Below, in pieces: positions 37,414 to 50,960 of a stretch of DNA of 64,000 bases (positions are counted from its first letter, which is position 1; each line of letters starts with the position of its first letter). The translations under genes were made by a program, and so were the position numbers. Source of the stretch: Zonotrichia leucophrys gambelii (lineage: Eukaryota > Chordata > Aves > Passeriformes > Passerellidae). The stretch covers positions 94,384,912 to 94,448,911 of the forward strand of contig NC_088171.1 of the NCBI RefSeq assembly GCF_028769735.1. Direction: 5' to 3'. The notes below the pieces were generated by a model. It made no database searches. It was not told where the DNA came from and saw only the letters and a list, made by a program, of their open reading frames with translations.

Positions 37414-40400
37414 CCCCTCTCACTGTTTGGATCATTTTTCAGACTTACTTCCAGTTTATATTTTTGGGAATATTTTGTACTTAGCTTGATCCTGATTTGG
37501 CATTGCAACACGACTGATAATTTCTCAGATATTCCCCAGTTTAGGCATAACTTCAGTGGACTGTGTTTTGAGTGAGTCTGGACCATTTCTAGGTTTATGA
37601 GAAAGCCCTATCAGATGATTTGGTTCATATTCAGGAAGCTGTAATGAATGTCAGCTTGCTCTAATTGTGATAGCTGCCTGAGGGGAGACTTAGGAGGGGC
37701 TCAGAGACTGGGGTATCTCAATGTTTATGGCTGCGTCTAAAGCTGCTCTTCAGAAACAATTTACAAAGTCACATACTGACTCTGACTGTGCAAGTAGAAC
37801 TGCAATGTGAAAGAATGGGTGGATTTTTTTCCTTTTCAAATCATCTAGGGTTTGAATTTGTTTATCAGGATGCCTTGCAATTATGGTCTCTTGAAGGAGT
37901 GCAGCACCACAAATACTGTGTGAAATGTTCATAGACATCGTCTATACCATGGTAGTTTGAGGGGAAGGACCAAATATGTTTTTACCTCCATGTTTGCTAT
38001 CTTGACCTTTCACTCATGGATAATTTTATGATAAAGCAGCTAAGTCATACACAGATGTGCTTGACACAGTGGTTTAAAGACCAGATAGAAAAGCAAATTT
38101 CAAATCTGAGGGAAGCATGAAGATGGCTTATGCCAACAGTCAAAACTGATTAGGGAAAGAGATAACTTTGCTCTGGTTAGACTTACCTCGAACATCCTGC
38201 TTCATTGTAAAGGAGTTTGCATAGATTTTTTTATGCTGTCCATTGGGATCTCCAAAAGGACTTTGACATTGGATCAAGGAATTTGACATCCTTAGGACTT
38301 TCCCTTCATAGGCCACTCTTTTGGATGTAATCTTTGTCTTAGGCTATTTTTGATCTTCATAAAATGAAAAACCCACAAAAACAACAAACCAACAATTGAT
38401 TTTGTTGCATTAAAATCTTACCATGAAATAATTGGGTAGAATCTGAAATCATGGCAAAAAAAATAGTGTTTAGTGCACAAAATCACTTATTACATGCTCT
38501 GATGCTATTTTATTTTTAGTTGCCTGAGCTGTGGCCCTTCATATGTACGGAGTATTTTGTGAAGGTTGTGATTCACCCCTATGCAGAAAGCTAGTACAAG
38601 CTAAAGACAATCAAATACCTCTCAAACTCTCAAAATGGCTCTTACATTGGATTCTACTCTGGGGGAGGAAACCAATGGATTGTTTTAAATATATCGCCCT
38701 GTCTGGGATCTCTTTCTTCTGTGTGCCAATGCTTAAATAAAACCTGATTTATCTTATTAGGCAGGAATTTATGTCTTGCCACATGTATTTCTGAAAATGA
38801 TTCTTCCTCCTGGTTTGGGACCTGATTCTCTGAAGTGCTGAGCATCTGCAAAGGGGTGCTGAGCACCTTGCATCCTGCTGAAGTTCAAGGTGGGGTGAAC
38901 TCACTCAGTACTTCCATGATTAGGCACTTTGTGACTGTGTTAAAGCTTTTCTATCAGAAAGAATTGCTCTTTTCATGGCATTTATTACATGTCTCCTTGA
39001 GTGTCCTTTGCAGACTCTTTCTGCCATTTTTCTGTAATACAAGGAAATTTGATCCTGGAGTTATGGTGACAAACCCTTTCAAGCCATGCCACTGCAGCTT
39101 TTCTTATCACCAAAAACCATCAGTAGAATTACAGCTCTCTATTATTTTGGTGCTTTTTTTTATATTCTATGATACATGGGCTTGAAAGAACAAGTTCACA
39201 TTATTGCTCAGAAACATAGAAGATGGCTTTCACATTAAAATCTCTTTGAAGAAAGCAGTAAAAGGGGGAGGGAACAGTAATTAAGTAATTACCTGGTTGT
39301 CTCAGTTTATTGAGATATAAGTCATAATTCATTAGCAGCAATGCAGTTCTGGGTGACTGGTAAATAACTGCCCAGAAACCTCTTTGCAGTGGTCGTAGCA
39401 AAACCACTGAGAATTTCCTGCTGCCCACTCTGCTCTGCAGTCCTGTTCTCTTCTTTCTTCTTCTTCCACCCAGGCACTTCTTCCTTCTCCACTTATGCTT
39501 CTACCCTGGGCTTGTGTTTCTGGCAATCTGTTCTTTTGTTGGCTGGTGGGTTTGCATAGGGCCAACTCCACATTTTTAAGGTGAACTGCCAGGTTGATAC
39601 CTGCTGAGGATTTGAGCCTTTATGTACCCCCAATCCCCTATGCCAAACCAATTTGGGCAAGAATATAAGCTGAATTATAGACACATACACTTCCTTTTTT
39701 AAATTACACTGGTTTGTGAGCATTTTTATTATTAGTCTCCTTTTAGCTCACCGGTGTAGCTCTTGTGTATGTTCAGAACACACAGCTGTGAGGCTTTTAA
39801 CTTCTGTTCTTCTAGACCTGTTTGAAACAGAAGTAGCTGATAACCTAAACAAGGACTGGCTAAGAGAATTTTTTGCCTTAGCAAAACCATCAGTTTTGTA
39901 ACGCCAGTTACAGTTTTATTCAAAATTGAGATTAAGAATATTGGCTGGTGCACACCCGATGGAAAACCCTCTGTAGATTCTTTCTTCATAAGTATCATCA
40001 CCAAGACTTTATTTCTAAAGCCCAGGATGATATTTGGGCAGAGCCCCTAGTCAGGCTGCAGAGTCATGCCTGATGTCACTACTTGTCCTTTATTGTTACT
40101 GAGGATGGGTGTGAAGGAAAGTCTCCCCTTTGAATTCTGGGTTCAACAGACCAGCTGAGTCTGTTGTGTTGACTATTACAGGACTGGATGGGCCAGTACT
40201 TGGGACAATTTTCCTGGGCATTTGTAAAGCCAGAAGGAAAACCCATGTCCCTAATCCTCTCCCACTGCTAGCCATACAAACTCTATGGGCTTTCTCACAC
40301 AGTTTTAGATTGGAGGTGTACCAGCCAGGTCTGACCATGTGGCAGAGCTGTCTACTGGCTGCTTGGTGCTGCCAGCAGCCTCTAGGGACAGATCTGGGAA

Positions 40401-43400
40401 CCATGAAGAGTCAGCTTAACTTTGGAAAGGTGCATCTTTTGGCATGCCTCACTGCCTCCATGTGAGCTTTGGGTTTCTCGGTCCATGAATTGCCTTAGCT
40501 TGCTCCAGGCCATCCACTGTATCTGCCTGATGCTGATGGGTATGCTTGTTTTGGGAGGTGAGGAGGGGAGACTGAATGGCATCAGGATAGAAAATCAGCC
40601 CAGGGCTTCAGATTAATGATAATCAATTTGATTTTAAACTTTATGTTTCCTACCAATGGTGTAAGCTGCTCTTTTATCAATGCTTTTCTGGGCATTGAAT
40701 CTTCTGTCCTTCACTCCACTGCTCCAGAGTTTCCTGTCTGCAAAATTCCTATAGTCCCTTCACACAGAAATTAAAGTATATGCTTCTATTTGCAAGCAAA
40801 CCTGTCCTTATCTCTTTTCATAGAGGTTGGGTACACAGTGTGTTTGAGGGAAGAAAGACATCTTGGATGAAAAAAGTTGTACATATTAAAAAAATAGATT
40901 TTTAAAAATATGTTAGTGGTATTTTTTATCTTGTGTAATCAGATAAATCAGTATGCAGAGCAGAAGTCCCAGAGTGTTTAGGTCAGTTTGGATGAAGCTT
41001 TGTTGTCCTTGGGCTCTGTATTTGATGTACAGTTGTGTAGTGTTGCATAACCATCCCTTTGTAAACATTAACAATAATCTAAGGTTCAGGCTGAGTGACA
41101 GCTATGCATTGTGAATAGGTCTGTTTAGGTGGCAGGGTGATGTAAATAAGGATGACTAAGCCATGCCACATAAACAGCATTCACCATATGATATTGTTCC
41201 CTTTACATTTTTCAAAATCTTTTGAAGCTAGGGAGGGGGAAATGACAGGATGCACAAAAGAAGCACAGCTCACAGCTCAGCAGTCAGTTGGAGTTTGAGA
41301 TTTGAATTGCAATATCTCTGCCAGATGGACACAGATACCTATGAGGATGCCAGGACAAGACTGCTTCTTGGAGAGGTCAAATGACTCAGTGTACTTCACC
41401 ACATCTGTAAATTGAAAATTAAAAACCTGGAGGCATAATTGTCGTATTTTCCAAAATTTAAAGAGACAAAATTAATTTTTCCTCTTGCATTTTTTTTCTC
41501 CCTCCTTCATTGTCTGGAATATAGATTAGAACCACATTCAGAAGGCTCATTTTTCCTTGTCAATCAGTAAGGGCAGCCAGTCAGACCTCATCAGTGTAAT
41601 AATGGATGTTCAGAGTGAATTAGTTAGCTTGATCATATCAGAGGTGACACAAAAGAAGGGAGGGGAATACTTTATGGCCTGTGGTATATTCACTTCTCTG
41701 GTAACTTGTCCACATCTGGAAAAGAAAGGAAACAATCCCCCCTAGTTATGGCCAAACAACTTCAGCAGGAATTGAGGTAAAGACCAACCTCTGAATGATG
41801 CTGGTCTCGCCAAAACATCACGCTAAAAGCTATCCAGTGCCAAGAGCTTAAGCATCCAAACTACTCTTTGTTTACCATTTCCCTCCTCAGCTTATACATC
41901 TTCAAACTCTGACATGTCAGAAGTCCGAGATTCTGACATCCAAAAATTTGACTGTAATATAATTTTTAGGTACTTGGTTTATTCATTATTTGTTGTTAAT
42001 ACAGCAAAGTCTGCTGGTAATCCAGGCTCTGTAGAAAGTGGACACGTGAAGAAAATGCAGTGAGAGAGCCAGAGAGCATTTTGGCTTGGTCTGGATGGAT
42101 TTGAATGATGGGGAAGTAAGACTGGCTTTGCACTCAACAGACTTCTATGAAGGAAAGAGGGTAATTGGTATGAAATGGCGAACTTTACTCCTGGATGGAT
42201 CAGAATAGAGAATGGAGAGAGGATTGGCTGGTCTCGGGGTGAGCATTTTGCCCAGCTGCAGGCAAACTGTAAGAATATTTGCCAGGGCACAGAAAGGGAA
42301 TGCTCTTAAAAGCATTAGGACAGACCAAGGGGCTAAGATAGGGAGATGAAATGAGAGCTTTGGAGAATCCATCAGAGGATTAATGTGAGGCAGAAATGAT
42401 AACTGGGTGTGATGGAGCAGGGAGGGAGGTTTCACTTCTCCTACTTGGCTAAGGGAGGTTCTCACAGCCTTACAGAACAAATGAGATGGGCAGACGTTAT
42501 TGACTGCTAGCATCACCCTCATACAGAGGGAGTGTTGGGGAACAGCAAAGGGGTTATTTGCTTTCAAGAGGACCAATCACCAGGTTGGTCCTTTAGTGAA
42601 ACCCTTTTGTTCATTTAGATATTTCTGCAATGCCCAAATGCGACAGGGCACTGTTGCATTTTGGTGCTCAGAGTTTCCCTGCAACTTTCTGCATGTTAAT
42701 GTTGGTTAGAAAGCACAGAATGAAAGACAAAGGAGATGAGTTGTAAGCTTTTTGTAGTTGCACTTTTGTAACCTTTGAGGTCTTATGAAAACAGATACAT
42801 CCCCCACACTGCCCCCAAAAATGTGTTTGCTACGAGGATCAAAATACATATGTAAATCTGCTGAGACAAGAACAAATGAATATAAATCCAGGCATAAATA
42901 AATGTAGGCCAGATATTTTCACATTGCTAGTCATCAGAGAAATGAGATTCTGACCAGACACTAATCAGAATTTCAGCTGGTCTTAAGATCATGATCAATA
43001 TATTTGCAAAGAACTCTTAAGACAATGGTCAAGGATAGCAAATACCTGGATGGCATCACTGAGAAGGTTTTCTGGTCCTGTGTATTGAATCTATATTTAA
43101 TGTTGCTTCTGTACTGACAGAGCCTTGTGGAAAAGTCTCATCACTTTGAGAAATTTTAGTATGACTACTTAAGCACCTTTTTCTGGTAACCAAAATTGAT
43201 TGTCCACAAAATTAATTTTTTCTGTACTCCCAACACACAAATAAGTACATATGTACAGACTCATGCATACATGTGCATACACCTATATCTATGTACTTTT
43301 ATAAACAAATGGAAAACACAGGCTGCTGTGAATGAATCAACAAGACATTGAATGGTAATATTTACAGAACAGAATAATATTTTTCTAGGTCCTTACACTT

Positions 43401-44649
43401 TGACACCTAACTTGGTGCTTTTACAATGGATATGATTCTTAATGTATGATGATTTTTAAAAATCCGGTCTATGGAAAGGGCTTACGTGGGGCATCCAAAA
43501 ATCAAGTGTCCAATTAGCATTTGAGAAGTTATACTATTTTACAGTTTAAGTGGGAAGAAACATAATTCACTTTGGATCCTATAGTTTTATTACTTAGAAA
43601 TCTCTTTTCAAAACATAAACTCAGTAAGAACTGCTATTTTTAACTACTGTGATGACAATATGTATGTGTCTAAAGAGAGAAAATATATTTCAAAAGGTCT
43701 TTGCAAAAATTTTTAAGAGTCATGATCTGTGGCTGTTTTTTTCTTGCAGAAACTCCAACTGGTGATTTTTCTTTCTTACAGACATATTTAGGAAACCACT
43801 TCTAATTCATATTGTTCCATTGAAGACTTCCATAAAGCTACTAATATAATACCAGATGACTTGGGGGGGATTAAATAATCTTTGCAAATATTGACTCACA
43901 AATATCCAACACATTCAGTAAACTGAATTAATAAGTAATTAATTGGCTAAAATGAATGTAGACGTTCAAAGCATTTCTCTGAAAAGAAAGTTTTCCAAGA
44001 CTACAACCCCTTCATTAAAAATTTACCTAAAGGGGAAAAAAATATCACAAAAATCACCTGACTCCTAATGCAATTTAACGTATCTTTTCTTCCCCCTCCA
44101 GTCCTCAACTGTCATCCCTCTATTAGCATTTTTTTTGAGCCCTGTATTAATTGGAGTATTTATTTGATCAGCACAACTTTTAGTGGCTTCGAATATTTTT
44201 TTGTTACTCATTAATGTTTTCTTCACTTTTGGAGTGCCATGCATCAAGGCTGGAATGTTACTGGTGCACAGCAGCAGAGAGATGTTTCAAATTTTGTCTT
44301 TTTTCTTCTCCAGTACAGAGAATACGAAATACTGTTTTGCAGAAACTCTGAATAACTGTAGGAATGTCTGCCTCAGAGGAGCCATGTATTATGCACCCAT
44401 CTTCTGGTTTCAGGTTTTTTCTTTTTTTCTTAGGGGTAAAAAAATCTTGTTGCAGTGAAATCTGCCTTCTGGAGTGAGGGTATATCAATAAAATAACATA
44501 CAGTTCGGAACTGAGAATATTTACAAAATCTGCTAAAGGTTTTCTGTTCCCCAGCTGTTTCTCAGAAGGCTAACCACCAAGATGATTCATACAAAAAAAC
44601 CTTAAGTAATTTTTATTAATACATTCCCAAAACATTTTCAAATACATTG

Positions 44650-45330
44650 AGACAGACTATTTAAAGTTGTGTTAGCTGTCACGGATAGCCTAGGCAGCCT
44701 GTGATTGGATGGACAGATCTTCATTGATTTCTTTCTTTTGACAAGGGTCTTTGGTTTTACATGCAAATTTGTCATCTTAAATTTATCCAGTACATAACTG
44801 TTCTCATCCCACAGCCATGCTGCTAATCATGTACAGTATCAGTGTACTGCTTAATTCCCACTCGAACGCCATCGGTGAGCCTTGAAGGAGAAGCAGCAAC
44901 TTTTCACTTTGAAAAGTTGCACTTGTGGTGTCTCTGCAGCCTGATACTAACTCTTTTGAAATATTCTTAGAGACAGCCTCCCCACTGAATCAGCCTAAGC
45001 TAGTTCAGAGTGCTGCCATGTGTGATAGGAAAGCTTCTTGGGAATGGTATTGCAGAAGGACAAATGATCAACCGCAGTACTCTTGGAAAACTCTAGAGAA
45101 GGTGGCTCACCTTAATTTAACCAACTGCAAATTTCCAGGGTAACTTGCCAAGGGAATGCCAGTCGGGTATCCATTGCAGCTGGAATCATCACGGAAAGAT
45201 GCAATTTCTGGCAGCACAATTAAAATGTACAGCCATGCTTGCCAGAGCATTTTCTAGCTGAGTGGCAGCATTCAATGAAACAATTGGCAGAACAAAACTG
45301 TCTTGAAGCAAGCCTTTCTATTGTCACGAG
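44650..45330. promoter_or_regulatory. candidate conserved non-coding element / enhancer
   Basis: A repeat-free block with features typical of vertebrate enhancers: an octamer-like ATGCAAAT at about 44761, several ATTA/TAATTT cores, 'gtgattggatggacag' near the start, and a perfect 10-bp inverted repeat at 44896-44920 (GCAACTTTTC, 5-base loop, GAAAAGTTGC). On the minus strand that palindrome includes AAAGTGAAA, a core shared by IRF and PRDM1 sites. No open frame longer than 72 codons is present. The enhancer role is inference from motifs; conservation could not be checked. Confidence 0.35.
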
Positions 45331-45397
45331 TTTTTTGGCAGAAAAGTTTTCTTTACTAAAGGCTTATGACTGACCCTAGAAAACAGTAAATAACTGA

Positions 45398-45513
45398 GCA
45401 ACCTGGTCTAGTGGAAGGTATCCCTACCCATGGCAGGAGGGTTGGAATGAGATGATTTTAAAGTTTCCTTCAAACCCAAACCATTCTATGATTCTATGTA
45501 TGTATGTATGATT
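45398..45513 (+). mobile_element. CR1: CR1 LINE 3' terminal fragment, sense
   Basis: This reads 'caacctggtctagtggaagg', 'atccctacccatggcagg', 'gggttggaatgagatgattt', 'ttccttcaaacccaaacc' and then the tail 'attctatgattctatg', which is the canonical sense order of the CR1 3' end. The tail has expanded into (TATG)3-4. It is about 115 bp long and strongly 5' truncated. Confidence 0.93.
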
Positions 45514-48500
45514 CAAGCTTCTCAGATGGGTACTAATCAGAACATGGAATATTGCCACTTTTGCTGTCTTCATACAATATGAAGGATGCATTCTGCTTGG
45601 ATGAGTTTCGAAAAGACCATAGAGGAGTTTTCAGAAGAAAAGCATATTAAATTTTTAAAACCTGTTACAGCAATATGCATCTCGCAGTGTTCAGAACACT
45701 TCAGAAGGTTTGGTTTAGGCTCAAAGAAGGCTTAAAAGAAGGCTCTGAGAAGCCCACCTTTCCTCTTGGCACCACGGAGCCAAACAATCTGGGGTAAAAC
45801 CTCAGCTGCTGTCAAAGATATTACTGCTGAAGTCAGGGGAAGCACACTGATTTACATTAGCAGAAGTTCTGGCTCTGTGCCTTCTTTTGTCTTCCATCCC
45901 AGTTTCAGGGTTGTAACAGACCACTCCTGAGTCAACTGGAAGGATTAGGCTGATGATTTGGTATTTCAGGGATTAAAATGCAGCCTATGATGGAGCATAT
46001 GGTCTTCTTCTGCCCTTTAGTATTCCTATATCATGCATCTAATGCAATCTGCTGCCACAGAAATAGGAAGCCTTATTGCCTACTAGAAATAAAATAAATA
46101 AGAGATATGTAAATAATAGCACCCTGTATAAATTATGTAAAGAGCACAGAATAAGTTTATTACCCCACGAAAATGAATTGATTAAAGTGGGTGAGCATTT
46201 CTGAGCTTTTAAAAAACAAATGATCAAAGCTACAAATTATATAGGTCTTTAACAGTACAAATAAAGAAAATTAATAACCAGCCCAGCCAGTATTAAAGAT
46301 TGTGTGGTTAGAGAATTCATCACTCTATTGACCTGAACTTTGGACTGGTTACATAGCCCAGCTGTAATTAAAACAGAAGCACAGTTTACCTGCCTCAAAA
46401 CTGATCAGGTTACACTAAACTAAATGCCACAAGCTTGGATGAGTCCAGAAGGGCTTTTGCCTCCTGCACTAAAATATGAGATCACTGCCCTTTATGTTTC
46501 AAATTGTATCACAACAAATATTCTGTGTAAGAGGATACAGCAGTTTATATTGCAAATGCACAGCAGTTTCTGCCAGCACAGAGCTGGCTTTTATTTTTCT
46601 TCCACCCTTTTTTCAAGAGTTCTAAAGCACTGCCTTAATCCTTCATTAAACAAAATTATCTCTAGTCTCATTAAGACTCTGGAGTTCATCTTAACTGGCA
46701 CCAAGCAGCAAAGACGCGAAGGAAAAGAACTGGGTATCAGCATTGATAACCGGCAACATGCATGATTCTTTGGTGCTGAAATACCCTTCTGCCATGGCTG
46801 GCTGTAAGTGAATTGGCTGGACAGATTTTCCAGATCCCCTGAACGTTCCTAAATTACTATACTCACCCAATTACAGTCCTCAGGGGTCACATTTCATTTT
46901 CTGAAAACTGGTAACAGGCCACCACAGCTGATGAAATGATGTGGGTATCCAGGCAACTATTGTGCTGTTTGATTAATATAGCAAACACTTGTGTGGCATG
47001 ATCTCACATACTTCCAAATGTTCCACATGATCTGCCTCAAACTGGAGATCATAAAAGTTTGCCTCATAGTTACATTCCCAGTCTTGCATGGATCAGATTT
47101 TCCAGATGAAAATATTTATTAGCACTTTTTATTATGCCTCTCTTTTGCATGATTTAACCCCTGACTTTATGCATGAAGGTGTCTAGAAACAGGTTGATTT
47201 CTGCTCTTTTTTTTCCTCTTTTTTTTTTTTCTTCAGTAAAGTTTATTCGCTTCACTCTAGGCCAGTTAGCTATAGTAAAGTTCCAGATATTACCATAAAT
47301 AGATTTGCCAGAGAGTTTTAGTTCCTAATGTAAGGCCAGTCCAGTGGACATTTTGAGCAGCTGTAACCTGGATATATATATGTCTATATGTACAAAAAAT
47401 GCAGCCCCTTGTTTCCAGAGAAATGACAGAGACAACTCCATAATACCCTAGTTCTCTCACTTTATTGGAGTGATTCTGAGTGCTGCTTCTGCTTCAGATG
47501 CTCTGAAAGTATATTTTTTTTGAAAAACAGACCCAGCAAGTGGCACTAGAACTATACACAAATATCTAAGCTAGTTTCAGTTTTGAATCACACCCCTTTC
47601 TGCAGGCAGCAGATGCACTCTGCTTGGCAAATGCTGGAAAGACAGAAAGAAATAGCCTGTATCTGACATGTTCCCCTAGAAAACTCTGCAGCTACAAGTC
47701 CACAACCCAGACAGCACCAGCTGCCCTTCCCATCGAGCAGTTTCCACGGGGTACTCAAGGGGTTAATGGAGCCGATAGTGGAGTGTTTGCTTTCCTCTGT
47801 TTGAAATCAAACATCTGATCTTTATCTGAGGTGACAGGTTTAATGTCTTCCTTCTCTGACAAATTTTTACCCGAAGAGGAATGCAAACACATATATTTCT
47901 GTGGTTTTATAAGTGCTCATCTCAGCAAGCCAATATTGGAAGGTTTGTCCCCTAATAAACAGCAAAGCCATGAGCTTGTGCTGCTTGCTTAAAAGAAAAG
48001 TTTTATCCCTTACATCATTTAAAAGATTTTACTTTAGATCTGTCAGGGGTCAGGTACTTTGACAGAGCTTTAGGCAAGGTGAAGTATCACTGTTCAGCAA
48101 TGCTGACTTCCTTTCTCTGTAGATTTTTTCCTTTCCTTTTTCTTTCTTTCTACTGCTTCTTATTCAAGTTACTTTAATATTTGCAAAATAACCTATTTCC
48201 AGCCTGATCAAGGAAAAAGCCTTCTCTTGCACATGGAAGGACATCTTTTGGTCAGCAGGAATTTGCTTTAGACAAGGTCTCTCTGTGTGGCTTGCTATAC
48301 TCCCTTCCTGAGGAATCAGAGAAAGGACAAAGGAAAAAATTAGTGGATTTGATGTGGGCAGATGCCTGCTCTGGAAACAGAACTGTGAAATACAGTGTGT
48401 TTTAAATAGGCCAATGAAGATTCACAAAGCCATGGTATATTGCAGATATTTTTCCCTCTATATAAATATAATCTTTATATTCCTGAGCACAGCAAATACT

Positions 48501-49147
48501 GTCTAATTCAAAATGGCTTTCCATGATCTCTAACTTATTGGGTAAAAGACTAGGTTCTGCTTTGACTGAAACTTTTGTTGTAGAACTGAAGCATAAAACA
48601 GTTCACTAACAAAATCTGTAACAGTTCAGTATTTCTGGTTGGATAAAAAAACACCCTTACTTAACCTGACTCTCAGTAATTCCATGTCTGGATGATATGA
48701 TAATGCTGAAAGTACCTGCTGGAAACATTGAAAAGCCATTGTGCTTTATCATGAAGTTTTCATTTTATCTTAGTTATAAAAATGCTGTAAGAAAGCTTTT
48801 TGTCTGTTTGTGACTGTTTGGAAACCCCAAGTATTTGGTTAGATCACAAATTAAATGACGATAAAGGTCCTCAGTTGGTCTCTAAATTGGGATGGGAGTG
48901 TAGAGAAAAATTGCAACTTCAGGATGCTTTCACTCAATCAAGTAAAAATTATTTTCAGTAACGTTAGGCAGAGTTTTGATCAACTAATTCTCTGCCTATA
49001 GCAAAATTAGGGTCAGGTTTGTTCAAGTTGTGTTTTAAAACACTCCTCACCCGTGAAGTTTTAAGTGTACCATTTTCTCATACCTAGTGTTTCCAGTACC
49101 CACTGATATCAGAGGTTTTCACCAACATAACATCCATGAAATGCAAG
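45514..49147. other. anonymous non-coding DNA with pyrimidine tracts
   Basis: No gene recognised. There are T-rich tracts at 47208-47236 and 48125-48151. Some patches, such as 46240-46430, are rich in homeodomain-type cores (attaata, taatta) but have no stronger mark. Confidence 0.45.
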
Positions 49148-49172
49148 CAACACTACTATTGCAGTAGTGTTG
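49148..49172. repeat. 10-bp perfect inverted repeat
   Basis: CAACACTACT and its reverse complement AGTAGTGTTG are separated by 5 bases. About one such structure is expected by chance in a window of this size, so significance is low. Confidence 0.9.
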
Positions 49173-49287
49173 GTAGTAGTATGGTATTTGGGAAGTCACC
49201 ACCTATTTTCCAGACCTTTTGCCTCTAGGTCTGGACCTCCTAGGACAAAACAGAAGATGCAATCTGTGATATCTGAACACAGGACTT

Positions 49288-50079
49288 CTAGATTTTTTTC
49301 AGTCTCATATTGTTGCTTTCTTTATGGGTCACAAAATGGATCCTTTTAAGGATGGACTCAATATTGCAGCAAACACTGACTAACTGATGATGCTGTGGGT
49401 GCCATGGTGACATTGGACACTGACTGTCCATTAAATCCTTGTATCCACCCTCATGGGGAGCCCATGCCCACACAGACTCCGTAAAATCTCTTGCAGCCAC
49501 CCTAAACAGGCAATTCAAATATACATTTGATTGTGAGTTTCGGCCAATGCAAAAACTGGTTTGCAAACTCATGAGCTGGTGGACAGGTCCTGCAGAATGG
49601 GAGCCATCAGCATTCTGTTCCAGAATGTTCCCAGCTGTTGCAGTGGTGGGAGGCCCTCGTGTCGGGTGGTAGCTGCTCTGCAGTGTGGCAAATTGCAGTG
49701 CTGGCACCAAAGCTGCTGCTGTCGCTTCCAGCTCCAAACTGCTCTCGTCTTTGCGACTCATTACTGGGAGTGAGAGTTTTCTGCATGTCAGGTTTTGGTT
49801 TCGCAGGAAGTGTGATCCCAACTGGATTCCTGCCAAGAATATACTTGTCACAGAGCTTCTATCAGACTTCAGTTTTTGGTAGCATTGCAAGTAGATGGAC
49901 ATAAATGGATGGGAAGGTGCTCTTCTATAGCTATCCAAAGGCATCCAGATAAATGCTGTTTTCATGCTGTGTGCTGAGGCCCTCCTGCTGGACCACAGCA
50001 GAAGACCTGGGACAGGAGACCCTGACAGGTTACAGGTTTGTTTGTGCTGTGATGAGATTCTGGCCCCACAGATCCTCAC
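49288..50079 (-). CDS. longest open reading frame of the window, unrecognised
   Basis: An uninterrupted minus-strand frame of 263 codons. Its first codon is GTG, and the first in-frame ATG is at 49963-49965 (residue 39), starting MKTAFIWMPLDSYRR and leaving 225 residues. At the local composition a stop-free run of this length is expected only a few times per hundred windows of this size, so it stands out. The product has no signal peptide, zinc finger, membrane segment or other domain I recognise. It is rich in S, L and A and looks compositionally ordinary. Shorter plus-strand frames overlap all of it. I see neither promoter nor convincing splice sites. It may be chance, a lineage-specific gene, or part of an untranslated exon. 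Confidence 0.15.
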   Translation of the reverse strand: MRICGARISSQHKQTCNLSGSPVPGLLLWSSRRASAHSMKTAFIWMPLDSYRRAPSHPFMSIYLQCYQKLKSDRSSVTSIFLAGIQLGSHFLRNQNLTCRKLSLPVMSRKDESSLELEATAAALVPALQFATLQSSYHPTRGPPTTATAGNILEQNADGSHSAGPVHQLMSLQTSFCIGRNSQSNVYLNCLFRVAARDFTESVWAWAPHEGGYKDLMDSQCPMSPWHPQHHQLVSVCCNIESILKRIHFVTHKESNNMRLKKI

Positions 50080-50374
50080 TGATTTTTCAGGGTTCCTGTT
50101 TGGTTTTGCCTGTGCAGTCCCTGGCTGTGCCCTTTCCTGCTCTTACTGCTCCTGCCAGCAGGCTGATGTGCCAGTCAGCTCTTCCCTTTTTTAATCTGCT
50201 GGTGCTCACTGATGTAGAGCCAAACAGGAGCATAAGCATAGGTATCATAACAATAAGATGATGTGGTGTTACTCTGTTCGTACAATGTTTCTCCTTTGTT
50301 TTATTTTTCTGGAAAGAAGATGTCACATGAGAAGAAAAAAAGGTGAAAAATATCCAGTCTATCTTGGTGCAGTT

Positions 50375-50615
50375 GGGAACCTCCCTAGCCACCCTGGTGG
50401 CTCCCACCACCCATTATCTGGGGGCAAATATTCACCCACCTGCCGTGCTGCTATTCTGCTGAAAATACCCAGGAGCCAAAAGCAGATGGACCTGTGGGTG
50501 CCCTGGGTGGGGAGTGAGGCGAAGCACGACCTGTCCCAGTGGTGAGGCCAGCTGGGGTGCCAGCCGGTGTGTCCAAAGCCACCACCCCGCTCCTCAGCTG
50601 CGGGCTTTTCCAACA
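50375..50615. other. GC-rich patch beside the 50.6-kb candidate element
   Basis: A locally G+C-rich block with rare stops on both strands, directly preceding the motif-rich element at 50620-50960. I recognise no gene or repeat in it. Confidence 0.4.
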
Positions 50616-50619
50616 TGAT

Positions 50620-50960
50620 CTATAGAGCGATGCTGACAGTAGATTTTCTGGCAGCAATAAAGGTGGCCCGATTCAGAGAATAATTACTGTATGCAAATGA
50701 GTGTGATTTTCCTCTGCCCTTTTATGGATGACTCTGCTCTGCCATTCATCAGGGCCACAAATTTCACTTGGTAGGAGACGGATTTAAAGAGACAGCCGCC
50801 TCTAGAGCTTTGTCTCGGACTTACTAAATCCATGCTTAAGTGTCTTCATAAATAGACGTGCATATGTTATAAAGGGGATGGCAGATTCCAGCCTCTTTAT
50901 CTATGTATTATTGCTTAGAAAACTGTTGAGAAAACATCCGACTCTATGGCCATACAGTAT
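50620..50960. promoter_or_regulatory. candidate conserved non-coding element / enhancer
   Basis: Within about 60 bases it contains CAGCAATAAAGG (HOX/CDX-type CAATAAA), TAATTACTG (homeodomain, 50681) and ATGCAAATGAG (perfect POU octamer at 50691-50698). 'gtgcatatgttataaagg' and 'ctttatctatgtattattgc' (GATA and homeodomain cores) follow. The texture is repeat-free and of mixed composition without long open frames, which is typical of deeply conserved developmental enhancers. Motifs are visible; function and conservation are inferred. Confidence 0.4.

Larger units (their letters stand above)
35646..44640. other. anonymous non-coding DNA
   Basis: About 9 kb with no recognised gene or repeat family. 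It holds an A21 run at 37110-37130 and a perfect 13-base tandem duplication (cttagaacctaga twice, 37388-37413). Open frames of 100-143 codons (40096-40465 both strands, 42145-42576 minus) have no recognisable domain. Confidence 0.45.
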
